The notes: generated by a model not told the origin, from the letters alone. Shown: positions 1 to 12,690, counted from the first letter of the stretch. The stretch: DNA of 64,000 nucleotides from Bubalus kerabau (GCF_029407905.1 NC_073643.1:42070501-42134500); one strand, 5' to 3'. Numbers and translations: made by a program.

Positions 1-103
1 TGCACATAAAGCAGTTTGTAAGAGCTTAATAACCTTTATGATTATTAGTAGATCTGAAATAATAGCCTGAGTAAAAAATATGGACTAATATTGAATCAGT
101 TAG

Positions 104-1390
104 TCAGTTCAGTTGCTCAGTCATGTCTGACTCTTTGTGACCCTAAGGACTACAGCATGCCAGGCTTCCCTGTCCATCACCAACTCCTGGAGCTTACTTA
201 AACTCATGTCCATTGAGTCAGTGATGCCATCCAACCATCTCATCCTCTGTTTTCCCCTTCTCTTCCCACCTTCAATCTTTCCCAGCATCAGGGTCTTTTC
301 AAATGAGTCAGTTCTTCATATCAGATGGCCAAAGTATTGGAGTTTCAGCTTCAGGATCAGTCCTTCCAATGAATATTCAGGACTGATTTCCTTTAGGATT
401 GATTGGTTGGACCTCCTTGCAGTCCAAGGGACTCTCAAGAGTCTTCTCCAACACCACAGTTCAAAAGCATTGGTTCTTCGGCACTCAGCTTTCTTTATAG
501 TCCAACTCTCACATCCATACATGACTACTGGAAAAACCATAGCCTCGACTAGACGGACCTTTGTTGACAAAGTAATGTCTCTGCTTTTTAATGTGCTGTC
601 TAGGTTGCTCATAGCTTTTCTTCTAAGGAGCAAGTGTCTTTTAATTTGATGGCTACAGTCACCATCTGCAGTGATTTTGGAGCCCCCAAAAAATAAAGTC
701 TGTCACTGTTTCCATTGTTTCCCCATCTATTTGCCATGAAGTGATGGGACTGGATGACATGATCTTAGTTTTCTGAATGTTGAGTTTTAAGCCAACTTTT
801 TCACTCTCCTCTTTCACTTTCATGAAGAGGCTCTTTAGTTCTTCTTCACTTTCTGTCATAAGGGTGGTGTCATCTGCATATCTGAGGTTATTGATATTTC
901 TCCCAGCAATCTCAATTCCAGCTTGTGTTTCATCCAGCCCTGCATTTCACATGATGTACTCTGCATATAAGTTAAATAAACAGGGTGACAATATACAGCC
1001 TTGATGTACTCCTTTCCCAATTTGGAACCAGTCCGTTGTTCCATGTCCAGTTTTAACTGTTGCTTCTTGACCTGCATACAGATTTCTCAGGAGGCAGGTC
1101 TGGTGGTCTGGTGTTTATTCTCATGTCTTGAAGAATTTTCCACAGTTTCTTGTGATCCATACAGTCAAAGACTTTGGCATAGTCAATAAAGCAAGAGTAG
1201 ATGTTTTTCTGGAACTCTCTTGCTTTTTCAATGATCCAACGGATGTTGGCAATTTGATTTCTGGTCCTTCTGCTTTTTCTAAATCTGTCTTGAACATCTG
1301 AGAGTTCATGGTTCACATACTGTTGAAGCCTGGCTTGGAGAATATTGAGCATTACTTTGCTAGCATGTGAGTTGAGTGCAATTGTGCGGT
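104..1390 (-). mobile_element. BovB (RTE) LINE, 3' portion, decayed
   Basis: Read on the minus strand this is the 3' two-thirds of a BovB LINE. It begins at the BovB terminal repeat tail (cagttcagt near 104) and runs back into the reverse transcriptase. Translated pieces include the ESEEELKSL and LNIQKTKIM blocks that follow the RT catalytic YADD, and the C-terminal CESWTIKKAE and WCWRRLLRVPWTARRSNQS blocks. Several stops and frameshifts break the frame, so it cannot make RT. The 5' edge near 1390 coincides with an orientation switch into the next feature. Family identity is certain; exact edges are good to about 10 bases. Confidence 0.93.
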
Positions 1391-1777
1391 TGTGTGGTAT
1401 GGACCTAACAGAAGCAGAAGATACTAAGAAGAGGTGGCCAGAATACACAGAACTGTACAGAAAAGGTCTTCATGACCCAGATATCCACGATGGTATGATC
1501 ACTCACCTAGAGCCAGACATCCTGGAATACAAAGTCAAGTGGGCCTTAGTAAGCATCACTGCAAACAAAGCTAGTTGAGGTGAAGGAATTCCAGCTGAGC
1601 TATTTCAAATACTAAAAGTTGATGCTGTGAAAGTGCTGCACTCATGCCAGCAAATTTGGAAAACTCAGCAGTGGCCACAGGACTGGACAAGGTCAGATTT
1701 TTTTCCAATCTCAAAGGCAATGCTAAAGAATTTTCAAACTACTGCACAATTGCACTCATCTCACATGCTAGCAAAGT
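1391..1777 (+). mobile_element. Inverted 5' segment of the same BovB
   Basis: Plus-strand BovB sequence that lies upstream of the RT core in the consensus (translated LTEAEDTKKRWPEYTELY and the HLEPDILEYKVKWAL block). It ends with gcactcatctcacatgctag, which is also the start of the minus-strand part, so about 40-45 bases of BovB are present on both sides of the inversion. This is the layout expected from twin priming during target-primed reverse transcription, with overlap at the junction. A later rearrangement is the alternative. Confidence 0.88.
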
Positions 1778-1893
1778 GAAAGTGAAGTCACTCAGTCGTG
1801 TCCGACTCTTTGTGACCCCATAGACAGTAGCCTGCACCAGGCTCCTCTGTCCATGCGATTTTCTAGGCAAGAGTACTGGAGTGGGTTACCATA
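1778..1893 (-). mobile_element. Bov-tA SINE, partial
   Basis: The reverse complement carries the Bov-tA body: the actccagtactcttgcct block, the catggacagaggagcc block (degenerate) and the ggggtcacaaagagtcggac block near the 3' end. The tRNA-like head is missing. It abuts the end of the inverted BovB piece with no spacer. Confidence 0.88.
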
Positions 1894-2008
1894 GCTGAAT
1901 TAAATATTTTCATTTTGAGGCAAATTTAAGATAAAATCTGATAAACTCAGTATTTGCTTTTCATATACATTTTTTTTTTAATCATCAAGTGTAGGAACTC
2001 TTTGTCAT

Positions 2009-2347
2009 TGTCCTAGTCCATTTGTGCTATTATAACAAAAATACCGTAGACTGGATTGCTACAGCGGAAACTTATTCCTCACAGTTCCAGAGGCTGGGAA
2101 GTCCAAGATCAAGATAGATTCATTGTCTGGTGAGAGACTTTTTCCTAATTCATGGGCCATCTTGTCACTGTGTACTCACATGGTGGAAGGGGCAAGAGAG
2201 CCCTCCTAGGTGTCTTTTATAAGAGCTCTATTCCCATTATAAAACGTAGTCACCTACCAGAGGCCCCACCTCCTAATACCATCACCAAGGAGTTCAGGTT
2301 TCAGCATATCAATTTAGAGAGGGATACAAATATTCAGTCTGTGGTGG
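2009..2347 (-). mobile_element. MLT1-type MaLR LTR
   Basis: The reverse complement follows the mammalian MLT1 LTR: the tgaatatttgtatcc start, the ggaggtggggcc block, a ttataa segment, the tccaccatgtgag block, then cttggacttcccagcctc and a tail ending tagtccgtt-like. About 340 bases, close to full LTR length, well diverged. It is a solo LTR with no internal retroviral sequence beside it. The MLT1 subfamily is not resolved. Confidence 0.82.
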
Positions 2348-5300
2348 TCAAGAAGTATTAATATATTAATGGCATAGACATTTTTTGTAATAATCGAAGA
2401 TGTGCCACGAGATACCATGTTTTTGGTGATATGATTATCTTACACCATTTAGACTTGGTATTAATTACCATCCCTTTCTAGTTTTAAGATGCCACTTAGG
2501 TAGATAAAGCTTCTTGCAGTTTAAAAGATTGTTAATATAATTTTTTTTTCACTAATGAATGTTAGGATAGGTCTTCGACATCATCTTATCATAGATTTCC
2601 CCATGCAACAGAAAAAGGCTCTTTATACTCATTTCATTGTTTCTTAAAGGGTATCAGCAACCACACTGACTATGAAAAAGGTATCCAAATATCACCTTGG
2701 CCTATTTTTGCCAAAGATTATTTTAATTCTGTGTCCTAATATTGATTTGTTGATCAGAAGTTTATCAGACATAATATATACCTTTCTTAATAATGCCAAA
2801 AAGGAAATGAGTTGATTATTAATCTTGGGTAGATAAAATATTTAAAAATATGTACTCCATTCACCAATGATAGTAAAAGGAATCCTTGATTGCCGGGAAT
2901 CACCTTTTGGGTCGGTTGATTTGAGAGCTGTCTGAGGATGGGTGGAATAGGCGCTGCTATAATTCATATATGATATCTATCTAATAACTCTGTTGTATTA
3001 ATTTGATCTATATTATAGGCACAAGATTCTATAGCAAACATTTAGAAACAGTTTTATTGACTTTCACCAAAGCAGGAATTTAATTACCACTCTGCCAATT
3101 GGTCAGATTTGTGACTTCTCTTAAAACCAGATTTTCTGTGTGATAGACCAGGAAAGCACTTTAGCATTTCAGAGAAGAAAGCACAAAAATAGAACTACAG
3201 ATGACTCCATGAACACACGGGAAAGACAGCACACACACCCTGTGGCTTTCAGATATGGAATAAAGGTCATGGCCGCCCCCGTGCTGCTCTTTCCTTCCCA
3301 TGGCAGTGTCAGGCTCTGTTTTGAAAAAGACACAATGGGACCCTGTCTGTTCCTTCTTAAGCTGGGTCAGAGTTTGTGTTTTGTTTGATTGGTTCCCTCC
3401 TCACACTCTTCAGGAGAGCCAGTAAGATATAGTAAATACAACTGGTGAGTGAAATTGCCAAGGGAGGAAACACAATTACTATGTAGCATTTATTGGGAGT
3501 TTCAGGAATAATAAAGTCAAGGTTAGAGTAAGACCATGTGAAATATTAAGTAGCTGTATCAGATTGTGAAATTCATTTACTGGGGAGGTTAGCTGCCAGT
3601 TTTCTACAAAAAAATTAGTCCAAATCAGATTATTTTAGTAATTATTAGTTAACACGTGCTAAGTGCCCACAGCATGTCGGTCCCTTCCTACGATATCAGA
3701 ATGCACTGTGCAAGGAACTAAACTTGCTCTTGGATTTAATTAATCTCTCCAGTTAATTGCCAGTATGGGCCACATTTCTTTCGTGAGTAAAATTGGAGTG
3801 TGAGAAAAGATAATGTCTCTCTCTCATTAAGCTGTCCATGTTAGATTTACAGGGCAACAGTGAGGCCCATTCAGGCTTAGTTTTGATAGCTTTCATTACT
3901 GACAGCACAGAATAAGTGGTGATCTGTCCTTCTATTATTAGACTCAACCCAGTATCTGTGGCACAAACACCATTACATCTATCAGGAAGGTTTCAAAGAG
4001 CTGTTTGTAGGTTGATGCTCAACTTGTGTTTTTATTCCCTCTGTTAGGCCCAGACTCGTTTGGTTCTCCCAGTGGGTGGAGAATTGCAGCACACCTGACA
4101 TGTGCCAAGAAGGGCAACCCTTTCCAACTCAGCGCTCCCCAGAGAGGAATCAATTAGTGACTCCTGTCAATGAGATGAGTTCGTAGCTCTTAGGAACTTT
4201 CCTTCACATACTTATGTAACAGCACATGACATTCTCCCTCCACCACCAACGTGGGCTTGTAAAGCTCTGTGGAAAGGGGCTTTAAAAATGGCTGAGCTGT
4301 TGTTGTTTACCTGCCCAAACTGGAAGACCATTTGCATGCCTGTCTTTTTCATCAGTGTTTGCTTTTGTAGACTCTTAGGTTGGGTTCTTGGTCTTCACAC
4401 AGGGATTGGTGGGCAAGTGGGAGAAACCAGGAGAAACCAGGAGGGGAAAGAAGAGGGTATTAGGATAGAGCAGGGGAAGAAGCTGCCAAGGATGTGGTTT
4501 CAGATAAAATTATCCTGATCACATAGGGCACTCTGGAGCATGCATCATACCTCAGGGTCAGTCCTGGCTTGAGACAGGGCACTCCCCTTTCTACTAGTTA
4601 GTCATTAGCTGTGAGCCCTGGGTGAGGGGTGGCCATGGTGTTGCATCTCCCAGGCACATCTGGGTGAAGGTGCTGTTTTACTCAAGGGCAGTCCTTTGGA
4701 GAAGATTGGCAATAACAACTATAAGAAGGAATGGGCTATCAAACTGGTAAAATGTATCTCGTGGGGATCTGGGTGGAGCATCACCAACTTACACCAAGTG
4801 TAGAGAACACCTTCTGTAGTGGAATAGGGCATTTGCATGCACACAGAAATATAGTTCCCTTCAAGTTACCAAAAAACCTGTGGCAGAGTCAGAGTGCACT
4901 GTAGTTTTACTCTCTGATTCAGTCTTAAATAAGAGACCAAGAACTGATGGGAGGATAAAAATCAAATAGTATTTTCTTTTTAGCTTTATAGGACATGGAG
5001 TTGTAAATTATCAAATAGACTTTCACCTGAGAAGAGGAATATGACACTTCTTAACCCCACTGAACCTAATTAATCTCACGCCCCTCCACAGATTTTTACT
5101 AATATGTTGTTAATGCCCATAAAGGTAATTAAAGATGACAGATGAAAAAAATGGTTCTATTCTCATGCTGAGGAGGAAGTCAGGTATGCTCAATGTCTGT
5201 GTGCTACAAAATACAGCCTCTTGTTGCATCAAATGACAGGGTCTAACTTTGTGATATAAACACATTACTGCAAATGTCAGTGCACAGACTGCAAAGATGA

Positions 5301-6261
5301 TTACTAAAGAAATAGCAAAAGCAATAAAATATAGACAAACAGCCTTTCACTGTGTTACACTTCAAACTTGTTATCACTATAGATGAACCATTTCATATAG
5401 AGACTTAATTTTTCTATGATAGGCTTTTTAAATAAGACAGCAAGATGAAAGAAGCAACGTTTGATATTAAAATATTAAGTACCTTAATGGAAACAATAAA
5501 ACTTTTATATCTCAAACTGCCAAGGATATATTCTGAGGTTTGTATCTCACTCCCTCCCTCTCTTTCTTTTTTCCTATTAAAAGTATTAGCAGCTTACAAT
5601 AATAAATCAAATTATGAAACTTTCCTCTATGTAGGTTTCTGAATTTAGTCATGTATATTTTTTTATAACTAGATATTTTCTGGAGGGTAAAATAAAAACT
5701 TTACTCAGTCTGTATTTCATATTTTTTTAAACTAAAGCTTCAACTTTGCTAAATTACTTCTGAAAGATCTGATTTAAAGAGGAAATTTGTGGTGTATATT
5801 TTATTTAAAAGTGCATGCATTTCTTTAAATGCAATGAGTTATAAAAAATTAGGAAATTAGGAAATTTTTTTTCTCTAGTAAGTTGGTGTTTCTTCAGGGC
5901 CTTCTTTTGATTTTTAATACAATTTTTTTTATTGTGTGAAAGAAAATTTTCAGAAAAGGATATTTTGGACCCCAAAATTGATAATGGCACATAGCATAAA
6001 TATCAAGTGACATGAGTTACCCCTAAAGTATTTATAGCCTTGGGTTCATGAAAATTTTAATTTCATGAAGAATTTTGTTTCATTTAGAATTTACTATGGC
6101 CATTGACAGTGCTGTTTTCACAGCAGAATAATTTTTAAAACACTTTAGTTCAGTTGTTTGTTGAAATGACAAAAGAAAAATGGCGCTTGAGGTTGACTTC
6201 TGATTCTTTTTTTTGACACATTGAAACCTCATCCCCATATGGGAGTAGAAATTACATTAAA
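2348..6261. other. Unassigned AT-rich DNA
   Basis: Nearly 4 kb in which I recognise no interspersed repeat, exon or RNA gene. Short open frames (for example 3140-3388 and 4288-4518) have no recognisable domain and are chance length. The segment near 3650-3730 has weak MIR-like wording but too little to call. Confidence 0.5.
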
Positions 6262-6491
6262 AAAAAGGGAATGTTTGTTATTTATTCATGGCTGTGCTGG
6301 GTCTTCATTGCTGCATGCCGGCTTTCTCTAGTTGCAGGGAGCGGGAACTTTTCAATGTGGTGGCTTCTCTTGTTGTGGGGTGTGGGGTCTAGTCTTGGGC
6401 TTCATTAGCTGTGGTTTGTGGGCTCAGTAGTTGTGGCTTGTGTGCTCCAGAGTGCAGCTTCAGTAACTGGGGCCCATGGGCTTAGTTGGTA
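6262..6491 (-). mobile_element. CHR-type tRNA-derived SINE, 3' part
   Basis: The plus strand shows the reverse complement of a cetartiodactyl CHR-like SINE: the gctgtgctgggtcttc block, repeated ttctctagttgcag and gtagttgtggcttgtg blocks, and a final cttagttgg. The tRNA-related head expected on the right is absent or decayed. It is much more diverged than the related copy at 38037-38395. Confidence 0.75.
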
Positions 6492-6579
6492 GCTCCTGAT
6501 TTTCTGAACAGTAGGACTCAGGAACTCTGTTCTCTTCCATCTGCTCATCTGTATGGATTCCATCTGCGAATTTATTTTT

Positions 6580-6990
6580 TATTTTTTGCCTTCTGGCCAG
6601 TGGGATGCTCACACAAGAGATCAGAAGAGAGTGAGGTCATGATATTAGGAAGGAAGGAGAGTGAAGTCAGGGTATTGGTTGCCTTGGAGCCTTCCCAGTG
6701 GGTGTCACTATCTAAATGAGATAGTCCCTTTATCTATCTAATGTCCCTCTATCTAAATCCCTTCTTAAGATTAACTTCCCTTCCAGGTTGTGGTCATTGC
6801 TCCTTTCCCTTCTCCTTTTAAAGCTAAGGATGATAACAACTCCAGAGTGTTGTCTATCCCTTCTGGTTTCCCTACACAATACCCAAAGTTTTGTCAATAG
6901 TCTCTTTTATTAAACCCTCCTCAATTTATTTTAATTAGAGTTGGCCATCTGTGTCCTGCTGGAACCCTGACTAATAGATCAAGGAAAGCT
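6580..6990 (+). repeat. Probable ancient interspersed repeat
   Basis: The 3' part (tttattaaaccctcctcaa, then ccatctgtgtcctgctgga and accctgactaatag) has the wording of a widespread old mammalian repeat end. I cannot name the family from memory. Edges are rough. Confidence 0.45.
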
Positions 6991-8524
6991 AAAGTTGCTT
7001 GTACACACCAGGCACATTGTTATTTGAGGTGACTTAGGTAGATGCTGGTATAGTAGATTCAGGAACTAAAAACATTTAAGCCATTCTTGCTATTAACACT
7101 GTTTTATGTTTATCAATCTCAACTGATGTTAAGGACTTCCTTTTCACTATAGATATATTCTGTGCTTGAGTTCTTTCATTTTAAGACTCTCTGTGTAATG
7201 CCAATATTATTAGCTTTTGCATTTCTTTAGGGTAGGGAATATTTTATTCATCTGTTGCACTTCACACAACCACACTACTATGTTTTAGTAGGCCCTGAGT
7301 ACAACCATAATTTAATGATTCATCTGACTACCTCCAAGGATGAGCAGGAAATGAAGAGCATTGTCTTCTTGATGTTGGCTTCCATAAAAATCCCAAACAA
7401 TATATTGTTGATGTGTAATATATGTAAAAATTATACAAATGGATGTGTCTGACTATATTTCTTTTCTTTAGCATCTGCTTGAGAAGAAAAATTGAATAGA
7501 TGCCTTAGAGGCATGGGCAGTTGCAACAGTTTAGGAGCATATACTGATCTGATTACACTGTGAAATAATACAGAATATTTTTTTCCTCTCCTGACTTTTT
7601 TGCTTTTTAAAGTTTGTTCCCAAATGTTCTCAATTACTGGATGTTGGTATTTCTTACTTCGAAAGCCTGATTGCAGATACCCTGGTAATAGTTTTTTACT
7701 TTTTAATTAATGATAAGCACTGGAGAAATCAGTACTAGAGAAGTTCCAGCTTAGGCTTTTAGGGGTCATAAATACAGTTGTGGTAATGAAATACGTATTA
7801 TAATTGAATGACAGGATTTTTAAAATGAAGGCTTTCTTCACTAATATTTTGAGAGACTTACATATCAGGAGGATAAAAACTGGTAGTGCTTGGTCAATTC
7901 AATGGCTGTGTTTTACAAGTCTAGTCTGTAAAAAGAGTAAGAATTCAGCTAACTTTTAAATTAGAATAAATATCTTAATCTTACAAAGGAGTAACAGGGT
8001 GGTGTTCCCCTTCAGATATAAATATATATATTTTTTCTTTGCAAACTGCAAATGACTATCAATGTGCTAACTATACAGAGAGAATTGGTATGGGTCCCCT
8101 GAGAGAGACACTTTCTATAGACTGACACGAATTATTCTTAGGGGAATTTATATACAGTAAATTATTTATAAAAGCCTAAAGACCTTCTGCCATGCTTTAG
8201 GGTTTTTTTGTTTGTTTTGTACATATCACTACAGAACGCCACAAGCAATCACAATTGGTCTGTTTTTAATGGAGAAGGGCTTACACTAAACCTCTTTCAG
8301 CACATCCCTGATGCATCAGAAAGCAAGAGGACAGGGCTGTGACACAGCTGAAGGACAGCCTGAGAACAGGGTTTTGCCAAGCCATTGAGGGCATTCCTGT
8401 CCAACCAGTTCCCTTCTTTAACCTGTAAAAGGGGGCATGGAGGAGGGAATTGAATCTGGGGATTAGAGAGGTTATTGGGCGTATGGGCGTCTGAGATGGG
8501 TCTATAATCTGCTTCCTATAATTG
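6991..8524. other. Unassigned DNA
   Basis: About 1.5 kb, AT-rich, with no recognised repeat or gene. The 65-codon frame at 7255-7452 has no known motif and probably arises by chance. Confidence 0.45.
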
Positions 8525-8982
8525 ATGCAGAGGTGGGTGACCTAGAGCCTATTATTCAGAGTGAAGTAGATGAAGAAGAGAAAAACAAATATTGCATATT
8601 AGTGCATATAAATGAAATCTAGAAAGATGGTACTGATGAACCTACTGGCAGGGCAGGAACAGAGATGCAGACATGGAGAACAGACTTATGGACACAGCGG
8701 TAGAAGGAGAGGGTCAGACAAAATGAGTGAGTAGCACTGAAATATATACATTACTTGTGTAAATCAGATAGCTAATGGGAAGGTGCTATATAGCACAAGG
8801 AATTCAAGCTTGTGCTCTGTGACAACCTAGAGGGGTATGATGGGGTGTTAGGTGGGAGGGAGGTACAAGAAGGAGGGGACATATGTATACCTATGGCTTA
8901 TTCACATTGATAAATGGCAGAAACCAACACAATGTTGTAAAGCAGTTCTCCTCCAATTACAAATAAATAAATAAATAAAAAT
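8525..8982 (+). mobile_element. Older L1 3' end (5'-truncated)
   Basis: Starts in the last codons of L1 ORF2 (gagcctattattcagagtgaagtaga, compare the intact L1 at 34470-34500) and continues through a 3' UTR to an (aaat)n-type A-rich tail at 8962-8981. The 3' UTR includes atgtatacctatggcttattc, a diverged match to the 3' UTR of the intact L1. This is an older related subfamily. Confidence 0.85.
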
Positions 8983-9099
8983 CAGTGCTGATGCTGGGTA
9001 AATCACAAAAGAAACAATACCAAGATCTGGAATTTTCACTCTGAGTAATCACAAGGTCTTATTTTTTAAAAATTTAAATTTGGAAATAATTACATACTT

Positions 9100-10152
9100 A
9101 CAATAAACTGTGGAAAATTCTGAAAGAGAAGGGAATACCAGACCACCTGCCCTGCCTTTTGAGAAACCTGTATGTAGGTCAGGAAGCAACAGCTAGAACT
9201 GGACATGGAACAACAGACTGGTTCCAAATAGGAAAAGGAGTACGTCAAGGCTGTATGTTGTCACCCTGCTTATTTAACTTCTATGCAGAGTACATCATGA
9301 GAAACGCTGGGCTGGATGAAGCACAAGCTGGAATCAAGATTGCTGGGAGAAATATCAATAACCTCAGATATGCAGATGACACCACCCTTATGGCAGAAAG
9401 TGAAGAAGAACTAAAGAGCCTCTTGATAAAAGTGAAAGAGGAGAGGGAAAAAGTTGGCTTAAAGCTGAACATTCAGAAAACGAAGATCATGGCATCCGGT
9501 CCCATCACTTCATGGCAAATAGATGGGGAAATAGTGGAAACAGTGTCAGACTTTAGTTTTTGGGGGCTCCAAAATCACTACAGATGGTGATTGCAGCCAT
9601 GAAATTAAAAGACGCTTACTCCTTGGAAGGAAAGTTATGACCAACCTAGACAGCATACTAAAAAGCAGAGACATTACTTTGTCAACAAGGGTCCATCTAG
9701 TCAAGGCTATGGTTTTTCCAGTAGTCATGTACGGATGTGAGAGTTGGACTATAAAGAAAGCTGAGTGCCGAAGAACTGATGGTTGTGAACTGTGGTGTTG
9801 GAGAAGACTCTTGAGAGTCCCTTGGACTGCAAGGAGATCCAGCCAGTGCATCCTAAAGGAGATCAGTACTGGGTATTCATTGGAAGGACTAATGCTGAAG
9901 CTGAAACTCCAATACTTTGGCCACCTGATGTGAAGAACTGACTCATTGGAAAAAACCCTGATGCTGGGAGAGATTGAGGGCAGAAGGAGAAGGGGATGAC
10001 AGAGGATGAGATGGTTGGATGGCATCACCAACTCAATGGACATGAGTTTGGGTAAACTCTGGGAGTTGGTGATGGACAGGGAGGCCTGGTGTGCTGCGTT
10101 TCATGAGGTTGCAAAGAGTTGGACATGACTGAGTGACTAAACTGAACTGAAT
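9100..10152 (+). mobile_element. BovB LINE, 5'-truncated, 1.05 kb
   Basis: Begins within the RT domain (caataaactgtggaaaattc) and runs to the BovB 3' end with the tail actgaactgaa. Sequence is close to consensus over its whole length, so it is fairly young, but it has a frameshift near 9565-9590 and further damage. No clear target-site duplication was found. Confidence 0.93.
9159..9933 (+). pseudogene. BovB reverse transcriptase C-terminal remnant
   Basis: Two open stretches in different frames (9159-9590 and 9637-9933) encode the end of BovB RT. The first contains GVRQGCMLSPCLFNFYAEY and the catalytic YADD box at 9369-9380, followed by the ESEEELKSLL and LNIQKTKIMASG blocks. The frame is lost after FWGLQNHYRW at 9590. 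The second carries CESWTIKKAECRR and WCWRRLLRVPWTARRSSQ, then a stop where consensus reads through. The endonuclease domain is absent, so this is a dead fragment, not a host gene. Confidence 0.85.
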
Positions 10153-10989
10153 ATAATATAATAATTATAGATTATAATTATAGGAAGTGGTAAATAAATA
10201 TACAGAAAAGTACTGTGGACCTTTTCCCCAGGTCTCCCCAGTGATAATATCTTGCCTAACTATGGTACAATACAAAGACCAGGAAAGGGACACTAGTATA
10301 ATCCATAGAGCATACTCAGGTTTCACCAGCTATACAGGCATTTGAAGTGTGTGTGTGTGTGTGTGTGTGTGTATGCATGCATTACATGTATAAGTGTAGT
10401 TCTATGCAATTTTCTCACATGCAATTTCATGAAATCAACACAACCAAGATGCTTACCTGTACCATCGTCACAAGACTCCATCCTTCTGCTCCTTTATAGC
10501 CACACCTATCCCTTCACACCATCCCTAACTACTAGCCACCACTTATCTCTTCTTGATCTTGATAATTTTCAAATTGCTTGACTATTATATAAAAGAAACC
10601 ATGAAGTATGTGTCCTTTTGTGATTGGTTTTTTAAAAATTGCTGAATATTATTGCATGCTATGGATGCACTGCAGTTTGTTTAAACATTCACTTATTCAA
10701 GTATACTTGGATAATTTCCACATTTTGGCTCTTACAAATGAGCTACCGTGAACATCCATGTACAAGTTTCTGCATGAGAATAGATTTTCATTGCTCTGGG
10801 ATAAATGCCTCAAAGAACTGCTGTGTTATATGATAAGTCCATTTTTAATTTTAAAAGGCACAACCAAACATTTTTTCCCCCCAGAATCACTGTACCATTT
10901 TATATTCCCACCAGCTATGTATGAGTGATTCAGTTTTGTCTGCATCCTCATCAGCCTGGTTTTAATTGCATTTCTCTAATAGCTATGTC
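10153..10989 (-). mobile_element. Old L1 (L1M/HAL1-like), first part
   Basis: The plus strand carries the familiar antisense wording of old mammalian L1: a ttttaaaaattgctgaatattattgcatg block, the attcacttattcaagta and tttccacattttggct blocks, and ttatattcccaccagct. The element resumes at 11493 after the inserted BovB. A GT microsatellite interrupts it at 10347. The left edge is uncertain; strongly matching sequence starts near 10560. Confidence 0.72.
10347..10373. repeat. (GT)n microsatellite
   Basis: About 13 GT units, followed by a short atgcatgcat palindrome. Confidence 0.95.
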
Positions 10990-11492
10990 AAAACTAGACA
11001 GTGTTTTAAAAAGCAGAAACATCACTTTGCTGACAAAAGTCCATATAGTCAAAGCTATGGTTTTTCCAGTAATCATATATATGTGTGAGTTGGCCAATAA
11101 ATAAGGCTGAGTGCCTAAGAATTGACACATTCGAACTGTGATGTTGGAGAAGACTCTTGAGAGTCCCTTGGATAGCATGGAAATCAAACCACTCATACCT
11201 GAAGAAAATCAACCCTGAATATTCCTTGGAAGGACTGGTGCTGAAGCTGGAGCTCAAATACTTTGGCCATCTGATGCGAAGAACTGACTCATTGGAAAAG
11301 AGCCTGATGCTGGGAAAGACTGAAGGCAGGAGGAGAAGGGGGCAACAGAGGATGAGATGGCTGGACGGTATCACTGACTCAATGGACATGAGTATTTGAG
11401 CAAACTCAGGAAGCTGGTGATGAACAGAGGAGCCTGGTGTGCTGCAGTCCATGGGGTTGCAAAGTCAGACACAACTTAGTGACTGAACAACA
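10990..11492 (+). mobile_element. BovB LINE 3' fragment inserted in old L1
   Basis: Matches the last 500 bases of BovB from the aaaagcagaaacatcac block to cagacacaacttagtgactg. It is diverged, with a deletion near gtgagttggcc. Host L1 sequence continues on both sides (tctctaatagctatg on the left; agctaagagtaacaatggc then aatgatgttg on the right), suggesting a decayed duplication of the agcta region. Confidence 0.88.
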
Positions 11493-11722
11493 ATTACAAC
11501 AGCTAAGAGTAACAATGGCTAATGATGTTGTACATCTTTTCATGTGCTTGCCACCTGCATACACTCTTTGATGAAATATCTCTTCTTGTCTTTTTCCCAT
11601 TTTCCAACTGGATTTTTGTTGTTCTTGTTGTTTTGCTCTGCTTTGTTTTGACTTTTGCTATTGCATTTTGAGAAGTCTTTATACATTCTAGATACTAGTC
11701 TTTTGTCAGATATATAATGAGG
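11493..11722 (-). mobile_element. Old L1 (L1M/HAL1-like), continuation
   Basis: Continues the element interrupted at 10990: cttttcatgtgcttgcc, then tttttcccattttccaactg, and ctagatactagtcttttgtc, the standard antisense L1 wording in the correct order. Confidence 0.75.
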
Positions 11723-12279
11723 TCAGCCCAGGACTTCACTGCTGCTACCTCCAGATCATACTGACCACTGGTGCCCCAGGGGCTGGGGCTCTTTATGAGG
11801 TCTCTATTGGGCTTCCCCTTTTCTGAGCATTTGGCCATAGGGAGGAGGCTCTTCCTGTTGGTGTTTTGGGGTTGCAGCCTCTCTGAAGCCCAGTCCAGGG
11901 TATAAGGGAGATAAACAGAAAGCTAGAGGACTCACCATATTGTTGTTCTTCAAATTCTGAGGTCCCTAGTCAGTGACCTTCTTTTTTCCAAGTTTCAGAG
12001 TTCTTTTATCATATTTTCTGATGAATAATTTCCAGGGTATTTATTTGTATTTAGAGGGGGAAAGTGAGTAGAGCAGAGAAAAGTGAATTCACATCTCCAG
12101 AACCACCCAGTAGACTTGATACTTAAGAAGTCATTTTGTATCAAGTAGCAACAGGACTGATTTCCCTGGAGGTGTTATCTGACAATATGAGAGCATTGTA
12201 AGCTTTCACTTTTTACCATTGTGTCTTACCTGGCCTTTGCATTATGGTGACCTTTTAAGATTAAAGGTTTAAAGGTGAC
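11723..12279. repeat. Possible ancient interspersed repeat, family unknown
   Basis: Wording such as gggtataagggagataaaca, ggactcacc and ttccagggtatttatttgta resembles an old mammalian repeat end, but I cannot assign it. No gene is seen. Confidence 0.35.
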
Positions 12280-12690
12280 AGTCTTTAATGCCAGCACTTG
12301 AAAATATTTTCACTCCTGTGGGACCAAAGTGTATAGATTCTTTGATGTGTTGCCCAGATCCTCCTTCAGGAGATAAGCGCTCATTACCCCACCTGCTGGG
12401 GATGCTGCCCACAGACAACCCCCTTTCAAAGGCACATCTCTTTCATGAGGTGGTCTGTCTCCAGGGACTTATCACTGGAGGGTATAAAGGCCCTTGCCCT
12501 CTCACCCCAACACAAGACACTCCATCTTCATTGTTCCCCACAAGCTACCATTGGTAGTTCTTCTGCCATTTCTTCTGGCTTTCTCTCCCTTTCTTTTTTT
12601 TTTTTTTTTCCTATGAATGTTGATCCCCAGAGCACTCCTTTACAAACCTTCTTCAAGCTAAATGTGTGAGGAATCTGTTTCTTGGGGAAT
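12280..12690 (+). repeat. Possible ancient LTR with TATA-like box
   Basis: A GC-richer block with ctgctggggatgctgccca, then gggtataaaggcccttgcc at about 12480, followed by a C-rich leader and poly-T near 12590. The order (upstream region, TATA-like box, leader) is that of an LTR. I cannot name the family. The 89-codon frame here is not a recognisable protein. Confidence 0.35.

Noticed and set aside
2009..2347. Remnant of a complete endogenous retrovirus
   Set aside because: Only a solo MaLR-type LTR is visible; no gag, pol or env-like sequence lies beside it.
12288..12557. 89-codon proline-rich frame
   Set aside because: It lies in an LTR-like block, has no known domain and no splice-site context.
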